In this document: piece by piece, positions 7,873-14,636 of the stretch | How positions within the stretch are numbered: position 1 is the stretch's first letter | Layout: the number at the start of each line of letters is the position of its first letter | NCBI GenBank assembly: GCA_026391235.1 | Contig: JAPLDV010000570.1 | Coordinates: 2,261 to 16,896, forward strand | DNA from: Bacteroidia bacterium | GTDB lineage: Bacteria; Bacteroidota; Bacteroidia; Bacteroidales; UBA12481 | Length of the DNA: 14,636 nt | Direction: 5' to 3' | Position numbers and translations under genes: made by a program | Notes under the pieces: generated by a model | Databases searched by the model: none | What the model saw: only the letters and a program-made list of their open reading frames with translations | Told to the model about the DNA's origin: nothing

Positions 7873-9795
7873 CTACCGATATTTCACCATCTGTTTTGTC
7901 TTCTGGAACTGTCCTGCTTTGAGGGTATAGGAATAAATCCCGGCATCGAGTCCTCCAGCATCAATAGTGAGGGTATGCTTTCCTCCGGACATGAATCCCT
8001 CGGAACGGTCGATCACCTTGCGACCGGTCAGGTCCATGACAACGATCGACACATCTGATCCGGCGGCCAGTTCAAATGATATTTGGGTAGTACTATTGAA
8101 CGGGTTTGGGAAATTCTGGTCAAGGGAACCGAGTGCTCCAGCTATATCTTTGCCATCGATTATATTGCTGTGATCGTTCAGGTTGAGCCGGCACATAAGG
8201 TTTTTACGTACGAAAGTACCCAGCCCATATTCAGTAGTCCCATCGTAAATACCTATAGCAGTGGGACCCACCATCTTAAGGGTGCGATCGGTCCCGATTT
8301 TAAGGGATTTCCCCCGTCGAACCATATAATCTTCATGATAATCCCACTGCGAAATACCGGCATAAATGAGGTCACCGGCTTTAAGAAACTCTGTTTCTCC
8401 GTCCTTTTCAAAGGGTAAGGTAACCCATGTATTGAACTGACTGGAATCCAGAACGACCATCTCGGAGGAAAGAATTTTTACAGGGAATAGGTCAACCTCT
8501 CCTACAGGCTGATACCAAATCTGGAATTGATATTCTATTTTGCCGTCTGCAAGTCCGCCCATGATATAAGTGGACAGCGAACTTACCTCACAATCGGCAT
8601 AGATCGGAAAAACGGACCCGGTAAAATAATCGTTAATGGAAGTAACTTCTATATTACCGTACCTCTCAAGCAGGTATGCCCAGCCCAGGTCGGGTGAATC
8701 ATCCGAGCGCGAATAAACGCTGTCATTCACATTGAAGAAGAACTCAGCCTTATTGTTTTCGGGGGTGTTATCGGCATCTTTCTGTTTGAAATTATAGGAC
8801 ACCTTATAATGACCGTAATCCACAGGCAAGAACTTATCGGTGATTTTCACCGTATCCAGTTCGAAAGTAGGCATATAAGGCAGCGGAGCCGTTTGTTTTT
8901 GCCAGATGACTTCATTGTTTTTGGTGATGTTGACATCCAGGAAAACATTTTCCTGATCATATTCGCCAAAATTCAGCACGCTCGACTGGAAATTGAAGAA
9001 TCCGCCGGTGCCATTCAGCTGCGATTTAGGAATCACAATAAAAGGAGTCATCGGGTCCGCCGGATTTCCGTTATCCCATTCGGCGGTGAAAAGTTTAAGG
9101 CGCAGGTCATTATCATAAGCTTCGGCCAGTGAGAAATCATCCAGCACCCAGAAATAGAGGGTTGTTTCGCCCCAGGTAAGCTTGATTATCACATCAGGCT
9201 GACCGGCGGCCACATCGGAAATATTTGCCTCATATATAGCGGGAACGCCCGGAGCCTCCTCATTAGGGCGATCCTTGTGTTGGACTCCGAACCCAACATT
9301 ATAGGTGGCCCAATGAGCGCCATTGTCGGCAGAAACCTGCATCAGCTGGAGGCCGGGGCCACCGTTCATGAAGTGGGTTTCATACCGCACCACCACCGAC
9401 GAATACTGGCTGCAATTGAAATGTGGAAACTGGATACCATTTTTGACGGTTAACCGGTTTTCACCGTTAGGCTCATTGTACAGAGCCAGGAAATTCCCCA
9501 GATATCCGTTATGCCCGGTAGTAGAATTGAACGGCGGTTCACTAACCAGAATGCAATTCAGGCTGTCATAAGGCATCCATTTAAAGTTAAAACCATTGTC
9601 ATTCGGGTCGAGCAGCTGGTATCCGGCAGGCATGGTCCAACCCTTTTCATCAGCCGGGTTTCCCCAGTTAAAATCTTCATAAAAGAACACTTGACCATCG
9701 CCTTTCAATGCGGGTTTCGACGGCTTCTGCTGGGCTTGCAAGCCCAATAAAGAGGTCGCCATCAGTAACATCAGAACAAGGGTATTTGTTTTCAT
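7873..9795 (-). CDS. Secreted protein with C-terminal T9SS type A sorting domain
   Basis: The 640-residue protein has a signal peptide (MKTNTLVLMLLMATSLLGLQAQ) and a classic T9SS sorting domain over about residues 558-640: LDQNFPNPFNSTTQISFEL, then VMDLTGRKV, then GIYSYTLKAG and the basic end KTKQMVKYR. Such proteins cross the outer membrane by the type IX system and are released or attached to the surface after domain removal. The N-terminal half (FYEDFNWGNPADEKGW, then ...VVVRYETHFMNGG... and WVLDDFSL) resembles choice-of-anchor J / cleaved-adhesin jelly-roll domains; this is tentative, and no catalytic motif is recognised. The ATG at 9795 starts the signal peptide; an upstream in-frame start at 9834 would add 13 residues and lies upstream of the promoter, so it is rejected. 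The gene is convergent with typA. Exact role unknown: a binding or structural surface protein is likely. Confidence 0.85.
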   Translation of the reverse strand: MKTNTLVLMLLMATSLLGLQAQQKPSKPALKGDGQVFFYEDFNWGNPADEKGWTMPAGYQLLDPNDNGFNFKWMPYDSLNCILVSEPPFNSTTGHNGYLGNFLALYNEPNGENRLTVKNGIQFPHFNCSQYSSVVVRYETHFMNGGPGLQLMQVSADNGAHWATYNVGFGVQHKDRPNEEAPGVPAIYEANISDVAAGQPDVIIKLTWGETTLYFWVLDDFSLAEAYDNDLRLKLFTAEWDNGNPADPMTPFIVIPKSQLNGTGGFFNFQSSVLNFGEYDQENVFLDVNITKNNEVIWQKQTAPLPYMPTFELDTVKITDKFLPVDYGHYKVSYNFKQKDADNTPENNKAEFFFNVNDSVYSRSDDSPDLGWAYLLERYGNIEVTSINDYFTGSVFPIYADCEVSSLSTYIMGGLADGKIEYQFQIWYQPVGEVDLFPVKILSSEMVVLDSSQFNTWVTLPFEKDGETEFLKAGDLIYAGISQWDYHEDYMVRRGKSLKIGTDRTLKMVGPTAIGIYDGTTEYGLGTFVRKNLMCRLNLNDHSNIIDGKDIAGALGSLDQNFPNPFNSTTQISFELAAGSDVSIVVMDLTGRKVIDRSEGFMSGGKHTLTIDAGGLDAGIYSYTLKAGQFQKTKQMVKYR

Positions 9796-9813
9796 GATAG
9801 CAGGTTTTGGTTC

Positions 9814-9842
9814 CAAAGATAGAAAAAAAACCAAGGCTCAAA
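9814..9842 (-). promoter_or_regulatory. Promoter of the T9SS cargo gene
   Basis: On the minus strand, TATCTTTG (9814-9821) matches the -7 consensus and TTTG (9839-9842) gives a -33 element 17 bases upstream. Transcription would start near 9807, about 12 bases before the ATG at 9795. This is the best-formed promoter in the window. Its -33 end overlaps the first heptamers of the adjacent tandem array. Confidence 0.55.
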
Positions 9843-9892
9843 ACCCAAGACTCAAGACTCAAGGCTCAAGGCTCAAGGCTCAAGGCTCAAGG
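9833..9892. repeat. Tandem heptamers AAGRCTC
   Basis: Eight 7-base units: AAGGCTC, a degenerate AAAACCC, two AAGACTC and four AAGGCTC, then a partial AAGG. The array adjoins and partly overlaps the promoter of the T9SS gene, so copy number change would alter sequence at and beyond the -33 position. Confidence 0.9.
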
Positions 9893-9966
9893 AAAGAGGA
9901 AGGGAGGAAGGGAGGAAGTGAGGGAGGTAAGGAAGTGAGGGAGTTAAGGAAGTGAGGAGGTGGAAT
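9889..9966. repeat. Polypurine tract with 17-bp tandem repeats
   Basis: Nearly all bases are A or G on the plus strand. It includes about 2.6 copies of the 17-mer GGAAGTGAGGGAGKTAA (9914-9930, 9931-9947, 9948-9957). Polypurine mirror-like tracts can form triple-stranded DNA; a function is not shown. Confidence 0.85.
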
Positions 9967-11147
9967 TACCATCTTTTTGACGAACGTGTGCATTACGCAA
10001 ACCATAACCGATGACATAAATATCAACCTAAGTATCTGAATTTTTGAATATTACATCTATCTCAAACAACTCTATCCTTCCCTGGACCGGGATATCATGA
10101 ATCTTAATACGCCCCTTTCAGAGTGATAATATTTGTAAAAATGGATCGAAATTAAAAATTATTGAATTTTTTGATTCCCGATTATTGATGTTCACATACC
10201 ATATAATCCATTGCACACATAATAGTACATGTTCGCCTATCTTCTTCAGGAGAGTTTTAAGGACCACTTTTTTTAAAGTTTTCCTCCCGTAAATCACATT
10301 CCTGGCATGGATCAGGGCCATCGGCAGTACATACAAATTCACTAAAAAAAGGGTTAATTGTCTCCATTTTTATCAGCTGTCAATTTTTCGACAAAATCTA
10401 AATAATTTCTAATGACATTTTGCACACAATTACGCTTTGAATCATGCGCTATTATTGCAAAATACGTGATCGGAAAATTGTCAGATCCCGAACCAAAACC
10501 GTTCTGAATCTTAATTGTTCATAACTCTGGAAGTACACAATTTAGGTGAAAAAAACTTTTTGACAAAGAAACAGTTTGCAGCGGCCGAAATCATTGGGAT
10601 AGCCAATTTATTTTTGACGAATGAATGATCATTTATCTGCATTTTGTTTCGGTTGGTCAAATAGTACCAAAACGCATGGTGTTATCAGTCTTTATTGGGG
10701 TTACCTTTATACCGGGTTGCGGATAAAGTGCATGTAATTGTAGGTGGTGCGTTGTTGTTAATAAAATTCCAGTGTTAAAGGTGGTTCCTCAAAGGGTAAT
10801 TTCCCTTTTAAAGGCCTCAGGGTTTCTCACGCTAATGGTCATATTAGTGTGGTTTCCTTTTTATACAGTAACGGTAAATAGAGCGATAAATTGCACGATT
10901 ATTCTGCCTGATAACATTCCTCAGTCCCCGGATTTAACCAGCCGCACCGCAAAGTCAAACACCACCCAGGCCGTTAGCGAATCTATCAACAGCAACAGGG
11001 GCAGCATACCCCTGACATTCAGCTTATTTGTTCTTTCTGATACTCATTTCATCCTTTATACCAGTCGGCATTTTAGCAGTTAGTCCATACAGTTCAGGGC
11101 TTCTTCGAAGCGCTGCAGTGAACAGAATTGTTCCTGAGGGGGGATTA
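9967..11147. other. Gene-poor stretch before the giant surface protein
   Basis: No recognised gene, RNA or transposon is seen in about 1.2 kb. Two weak coding possibilities exist. On the minus strand, 10257-10367 encodes a 36-residue peptide with three Cys, and the same frame beyond its TAA holds three more Cys to 10182; a different frame of the same DNA (10118-10342) is open from a GTG. On the plus strand, 10772-11083 is open from a GTG for 103 codons with one hydrophobic segment, but resembles nothing known. TATTTTTG at 10609-10616 matches a -7 box without a -33 partner. ATTTTGCA (10417-10424) and its inverse (10456-10463) form a weak stem. The length suggests a long leader or regulatory zone for the downstream giant gene, or decayed sequence. 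Confidence 0.5.
11136..11144 (+). promoter_or_regulatory. Ribosome binding site deciding a TTG start
   Basis: GAGGGGGGA lies a few bases before the TTG at 11148. No ATG occurs in this frame between the stop at 11013 and the signal peptide, so this purine-rich site is the main reason to choose TTG. The other possible start, GTG at 11118, would add ten residues before the signal peptide. Confidence 0.5.
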
Positions 11148-14100
11148 TTGAAAAAAAACATAACCCGGTTGGTTTTTTCGATATTGCTAGTGGTGCTGGG
11201 TTTGACAGGGGGGATCAATCAATCGCTATTTGGGCAGACTCAGACCTTCACTGCCAGCGGGACTTTTACGGTACCGGCAGGGGTAACGAGTGTGACGGTT
11301 CAGGCATGGGGAGGGGGAGGAGCAGGAGGTGGAACTACTGCAAACACATCCTACGGTGGTGGCGGAGGAGCTGGTGGAGCCTATGCGAGAAAAGTTGTGA
11401 CAGTTATACCCGGGAATACTTATACGGTTACTGTTGCTGCAACTGCCACAGGAATCACAGGTGCAGGCGCTCAAGGCTTCCCTTCCTGGTTTGGTACTGT
11501 CGGCACTGTTTATGCTCAAGGTGGAGCTGGTGGTGCAGCTCCAAATTTTGGAAATGTGAACGGAGGTACCGGGTCTGCAGCAGCCAGTATTGGAGATGTC
11601 GTTTATGCCGGAGGCAACGGAGCTGGAGGCACAAACACGATTGGGGGCGCAGGCGGCGGCGGTGCTGGCTCAACCGGGACTGGTGGTAATGCAGCAGGAT
11701 TAACTGCCGGTACAGGTACCACGGTAGGAGGTGGAAATGGGGGAGCCGGCAGGAACAATTCAGGTGGCAATGGAAATAACGGTTCCACAATGGGTGGCGG
11801 AGGCGGGGGAGCCTTTGTTAATGATAATACCAATCGCACAGGTGGCAGTGGAGCTGCGGGACAGGTGATCGTAACCTGGGTCTGCCCAACTTATAGCCTC
11901 ACTGGAACTTCGGCCATTAGCACTTGTACGCCCCCAGGTACATCGATAGTGACCTTAAGCTCAACAGCCGCTGGGTTACCAGTCGGTATCTACACAGTGA
12001 CTTTTGATACCAGCGTTCCGGCCCAGACTGGCTTAACAGCAATCATGACTGTTACCACCGCCGGATCAGGCACTTTTACTGCCACAGGTTTAACCACTGC
12101 TGGCAACTCTACTATAACTGTTACCAATCTCTCATCCGGGGGTTGTTCTTCGGCTATTTCCCTAAACCGAACTGCAACGATCGTTGTTACTGCCGTTCCT
12201 GCGCAACCAAGTGTGATTACGGGCCCAGCGACCCCCTGCATAGGAACCACCGCAACTTATACGGTAACAAATGTTGCCGGGGTCACCTATAACTGGACGT
12301 TCCCGGCAGGATGGACTCAAACCAGCGGAGGAACAACGAATACCGTAAATGTCACTGTCGGAGCGACTTCGGGGAATGTGCAGGTAACTCCTTCAAATTT
12401 ATGCGGGAATGGGACAGCACGCACCCTCGCTGTTACGAGCAGTCCATTACCTCAGGGCAGTTTAACCGCAAACGGACCTTTCTGCATAGGCGGTACGGGC
12501 CAATTAACCTGGACAGCCACTGCAGGGAGCGGTCCATACACGATTGTTTATAATGATGGACCCGGAAACCGCACGGTCGGGAACATTACTAGTGGAACTC
12601 CATTCAATGTGTCTTTTAACCCGGTTACAACCACCACCTATATCCTCGTATCAGTCACCGGGACCAATGGCTGCCAGCGCACAAGCGGCTTTACAGGGGT
12701 TTCTGCTACCATAATTGTGTATCCTTTACCACAGGGCACCTTAACAGGCAGCACCATTTGCTCAGGTGGTACGGGACTATTCACATATACCTCAACATCA
12801 GGAACAGGTCCTTTTACTTTGATGATCAGCGGGCAAAGCTATTCAGGGGTAATAAGCGGGGTTCCTTTTAATGCAATACCCAATCCATCAGGCACGACTA
12901 TTTATACACTTACCTCAATCATAGATGCAAACTCTTGTATCCGTACTGCCGGCATAACAGGAGCATCGGCAACAATAACAGTCAATCCATTACCGCAGGG
13001 CAGTTTATCTGGCAACACGGTTTGTACCGGTGGTATTGGACAATTCACTTATACTTCATCTTCCGGAACAGGCCCATTTACTTTGATTATCGATGGGCAA
13101 AGCTATTCAGGAATTGTCAGCGGCACATCTTTTAATGCAATCCCAAACCCTTCTGCAACAACATCTTACACACTTACATCCATAACCGGTGCCAACTCCT
13201 GTGTACGGACCAGTGGAATAACCGGGGCAGCGGCTACCATAACAGTAACTCCCGGACCCACCGGCGTTATTACTTATCCTGCTGCAGCATTTTGCATGAC
13301 CAGCACGCCTCAATCCGTAACACTGACAGGAACAGGGGCCTATACGGGTGGGTTTTATACGGCCCTACCTACAGGATTAACCATTAATGCCAGCACTGGT
13401 GAAATAGTACCCGGCACCAGTACTCCGGGAACCTACACGGTTACTTACACAATTCCGGCATCCGGCGGGTGCCCGGCAGTACCGGTTATTACCCCGGTTA
13501 CCATCGAAACGGTTACTGCCGCAACTATTGCAACAACCCCTCTGAACTATTGCGGTACCCTGGTGGGCGGTCCTTTAGGCGGTAATAATCCGAGTAATGG
13601 CACGGGATTATGGACCCAGGTTTCCGGTCCCGGAACCACCCTATTCAATGCTCCGGCATCCGGTTCATCTACTGTTACAGCATCAATAGCGGGCACTTAT
13701 GTATACCAATGGACGATCAGCAATGGAACCTGCGCCCCAAGTTCCGCCCAGATGACTGTGACTTATGATGCAGCGCCAACCGCAGCAACGATTGCCACAT
13801 CACCCCTGAACATTTGCCGTTTTCTGATGAGCGGTGCCCTTGGAGGTAATACTCCGGCAGTTGGCACAGGTTTGTGGACCAAGATAAGTGGCCCGGGCAC
13901 GGTAACTTTCAGCACGCCGACAACCGGCACATCAACAGCAACCGTTTCCGCCTATGGAACCTATGTTTTCCAGTGGACGATCAGCAACGGAACCTGTGCA
14001 CCAAGTTCGGCTCAGGTTACGGTAAACTATTATGCAAGTCCCACCACTGCAACGATAGCTGTTTCTCCTCTGAACTATTGCGGCACACTGGTGAGCGGTT

Positions 14101-14636
14101 CACTGGGTGGCAATACTCCTGCGGCCGGTACAGGTTTATGGTCAAAGGTAAGCGGTCCGGGGACTGTAACTTTCAGCGCTTCGACATCCGGTTCATCAAT
14201 AGCTACAGTATCTGCGTATGGAGCTTATGTTTATCAATGGACGATCAGTAGCGGAACCTGCACCCCAAGTTCGGCTCAGGTTACCGTAAACTATTATGCA
14301 AGTCCCACCACTGCAACAATAACAAATTCTCCTCTGAACTATTGCGGCACACTGGTGAGCGGTTCACTGGGTGGGAATACTCCTGCTGTGGGCTCAGGTT
14401 TGTGGAGCCAGGCCTCCGGTCCTGGAACAACAACCTTCAGCGCCTCAACATCCGGTACCTCAACCGCTACATCCACGGTTTACGGAACTTATGTATACCA
14501 GTGGACCATCAGCAACGGAACCTGCACCGCAAGTACGGCCCAGGTGACCGTAAACTACTATGCCACACCAACCACTGCAGCAATAACCACATCTCCCCTC
14601 GACTATTGCGGTACGCTGGTGAGCGGTTCACTGGGC
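11148..14636 (+). CDS. Giant secreted PKD/Ig-repeat surface protein, 5' part (runs off the right edge)
   Basis: One frame stays open for 1163 codons and is still open at the window edge. The start is a TTG giving a signal peptide (MKKNITRLVFSILLVVLGL to LFGQ, about residues 1-30). Then come: a glycine-rich domain opening FTASGTFTVPAGVTSVTVQAWGG (about 33-243), which resembles tail-fibre-like Gly-rich modules; Ig-like sequence (244-350); a PKD-like domain (354-432, TYNWTFPAGW); three PLPQG-type repeats (433-701); a putative Ig domain with LPTGLTINASTGEIVPGTSTPGTY (702-798); and at least four PKD-like repeats starting LNYCGTLV (799 onward). Composition is dominated by T, S, G and A with very few charged residues. 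In Bacteroidota, such proteins are T9SS-exported adhesins or matrix proteins; the sorting domain would be at the unseen C-terminus. Paired Cys in each repeat suggest disulfides. Fold family is secure, ligand unknown. Confidence 0.85.
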   Translation, partial: MKKNITRLVFSILLVVLGLTGGINQSLFGQTQTFTASGTFTVPAGVTSVTVQAWGGGGAGGGTTANTSYGGGGGAGGAYARKVVTVIPGNTYTVTVAATATGITGAGAQGFPSWFGTVGTVYAQGGAGGAAPNFGNVNGGTGSAAASIGDVVYAGGNGAGGTNTIGGAGGGGAGSTGTGGNAAGLTAGTGTTVGGGNGGAGRNNSGGNGNNGSTMGGGGGGAFVNDNTNRTGGSGAAGQVIVTWVCPTYSLTGTSAISTCTPPGTSIVTLSSTAAGLPVGIYTVTFDTSVPAQTGLTAIMTVTTAGSGTFTATGLTTAGNSTITVTNLSSGGCSSAISLNRTATIVVTAVPAQPSVITGPATPCIGTTATYTVTNVAGVTYNWTFPAGWTQTSGGTTNTVNVTVGATSGNVQVTPSNLCGNGTARTLAVTSSPLPQGSLTANGPFCIGGTGQLTWTATAGSGPYTIVYNDGPGNRTVGNITSGTPFNVSFNPVTTTTYILVSVTGTNGCQRTSGFTGVSATIIVYPLPQGTLTGSTICSGGTGLFTYTSTSGTGPFTLMISGQSYSGVISGVPFNAIPNPSGTTIYTLTSIIDANSCIRTAGITGASATITVNPLPQGSLSGNTVCTGGIGQFTYTSSSGTGPFTLIIDGQSYSGIVSGTSFNAIPNPSATTSYTLTSITGANSCVRTSGITGAAATITVTPGPTGVITYPAAAFCMTSTPQSVTLTGTGAYTGGFYTALPTGLTINASTGEIVPGTSTPGTYTVTYTIPASGGCPAVPVITPVTIETVTAATIATTPLNYCGTLVGGPLGGNNPSNGTGLWTQVSGPGTTLFNAPASGSSTVTASIAGTYVYQWTISNGTCAPSSAQMTVTYDAAPTAATIATSPLNICRFLMSGALGGNTPAVGTGLWTKISGPGTVTFSTPTTGTSTATVSAYGTYVFQWTISNGTCAPSSAQVTVNYYASPTTATIAVSPLNYCGTLVSGSLGGNTPAAGTGLWSKVSGPGTVTFSASTSGSSIATVSAYGAYVYQWTISSGTCTPSSAQVTVNYYASPTTATITNSPLNYCGTLVSGSLGGNTPAVGSGLWSQASGPGTTTFSASTSGTSTATSTVYGTYVYQWTISNGTCTASTAQVTVNYYATPTTAAITTSPLDYCGTLVSGSLG
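12444..13250 (+). repeat. Three tandem PLPQG-type repeats in the giant gene
   Basis: Repeats start at 12444, 12723 and 12987 and are 93, 88 and 88 codons long. Each begins PLPQG, has an early Cys (FCIGGTG, ICSGGTG, VCTGGIG) and a late Cys (NGCQRTSG, NSCIRTAG, NSCVRTSG) and ends SATI-V or AATITV. The second and third share long stretches such as SGTGPFTL and GQSYSG. Cys spacing suggests one disulfide per repeat. Confidence 0.9.
13542..14636 (+). repeat. Exact-period 264-bp (88-residue) tandem repeats, partial at the edge
   Basis: Units begin at 13542, 13806, 14070, 14334 and 14598, each exactly 264 bases apart; the fifth is cut by the window end. Each unit reads L-N-Y-C-G-T-L-V-x-G-x-LGGN-P, then GLW, SGPGT, YVYQWTISNGTC and AQVTVNY. 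Units three and four share 41 consecutive identical bases from 14070 and 14334, with near-identical sequence just upstream, pointing to recent duplication or gene conversion. Confidence 0.95.

Noticed and set aside
10772..11083. 103-codon plus-strand frame with a hydrophobic segment
   Set aside because: It starts at a GTG without a ribosome binding site, shows no family resemblance and has no conserved motif; could not be supported as a gene.
11306..11689. Arg/Trp/Cys-rich plus-strand frame, and Pro-rich minus-strand frames at 11455-11839
   Set aside because: They are alternative readings of the GGX-rich codons in the glycine-rich domain of the giant protein.
13542..14636. Repeats as a sequence assembly duplication
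   Set aside because: The copies differ at many positions in a way that keeps the reading frame and the protein pattern, so they are genuine coding repeats.

Overview
The window looks like chromosomal DNA of a member of the phylum Bacteroidota, probably an anaerobic or microaerophilic Bacteroidales-like lineage. The evidence is a secreted protein with a C-terminal type IX secretion (T9SS) sorting domain, a truncated 6-bladed beta-propeller gene of the Bacteroidota type, a rubrerythrin, a very long PKD/Ig-repeat surface protein, A-rich spacers, weak ribosome binding sites, and several matches to the Bacteroidota -7 promoter box TAnnTTTG. The exact genus cannot be read from the window.

Layout. 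(1) 86-1673, minus strand: an internally shortened flavin reductase remnant, an intact rubrerythrin (rbr), and a frameshifted, shortened beta-propeller gene. (2) 1874-2488, plus: ribonuclease HII (rnhB), divergent from the redox cluster. (3) 2741-4558, plus: a lipoprotein with an N-terminal Rossmann/GATase-like region and a HEXXH M60-like metallopeptidase region. An 87-bp palindromic element sits in frame inside it. (4) 4709-5641, minus: a CorA-type divalent cation transporter convergent with the peptidase gene, with a hairpin terminator and a heptamer repeat between them. (5) 5642-6025: a divergent promoter region with nested inverted repeats. (6) 6026-7807, plus: the ribosome-associated GTPase TypA/BipA. 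(7) 7873-9795, minus: a T9SS cargo protein convergent with typA; a cluster of short hairpin repeats supplies the TAG stop codons of both. (8) 9833-9966: heptamer and polypurine tandem repeats. (9) about 9967-11147: no supported gene. (10) 11148 to the right edge, plus: the start of a giant secreted repeat protein, open for 1163 codons and still open at the edge. It has a glycine-rich domain, PKD/Ig-like domains and two families of tandem repeats, most with an 88-residue period.

How the genes relate. Rubrerythrin and the flavin reductase remnant point to peroxide detoxification, but only rubrerythrin looks functional. rnhB, corA and typA are housekeeping genes. The peptidase lipoprotein, the T9SS protein and the giant repeat protein are envelope or surface proteins and are not obviously one pathway.

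The most unusual content is non-coding or semi-coding repeat architecture: an in-frame palindrome in a gene; a small hairpin family (RGACGCA-4 nt-TGCGTCY) at both convergent gene junctions; tandem repeats with a 7-bp period but three different unit sequences in three spacers; two neighbouring genes missing their middles; and near-identical 264-bp repeats in the giant gene. I found no CRISPR array, tRNA, rRNA, insertion sequence transposase or complete defence system.
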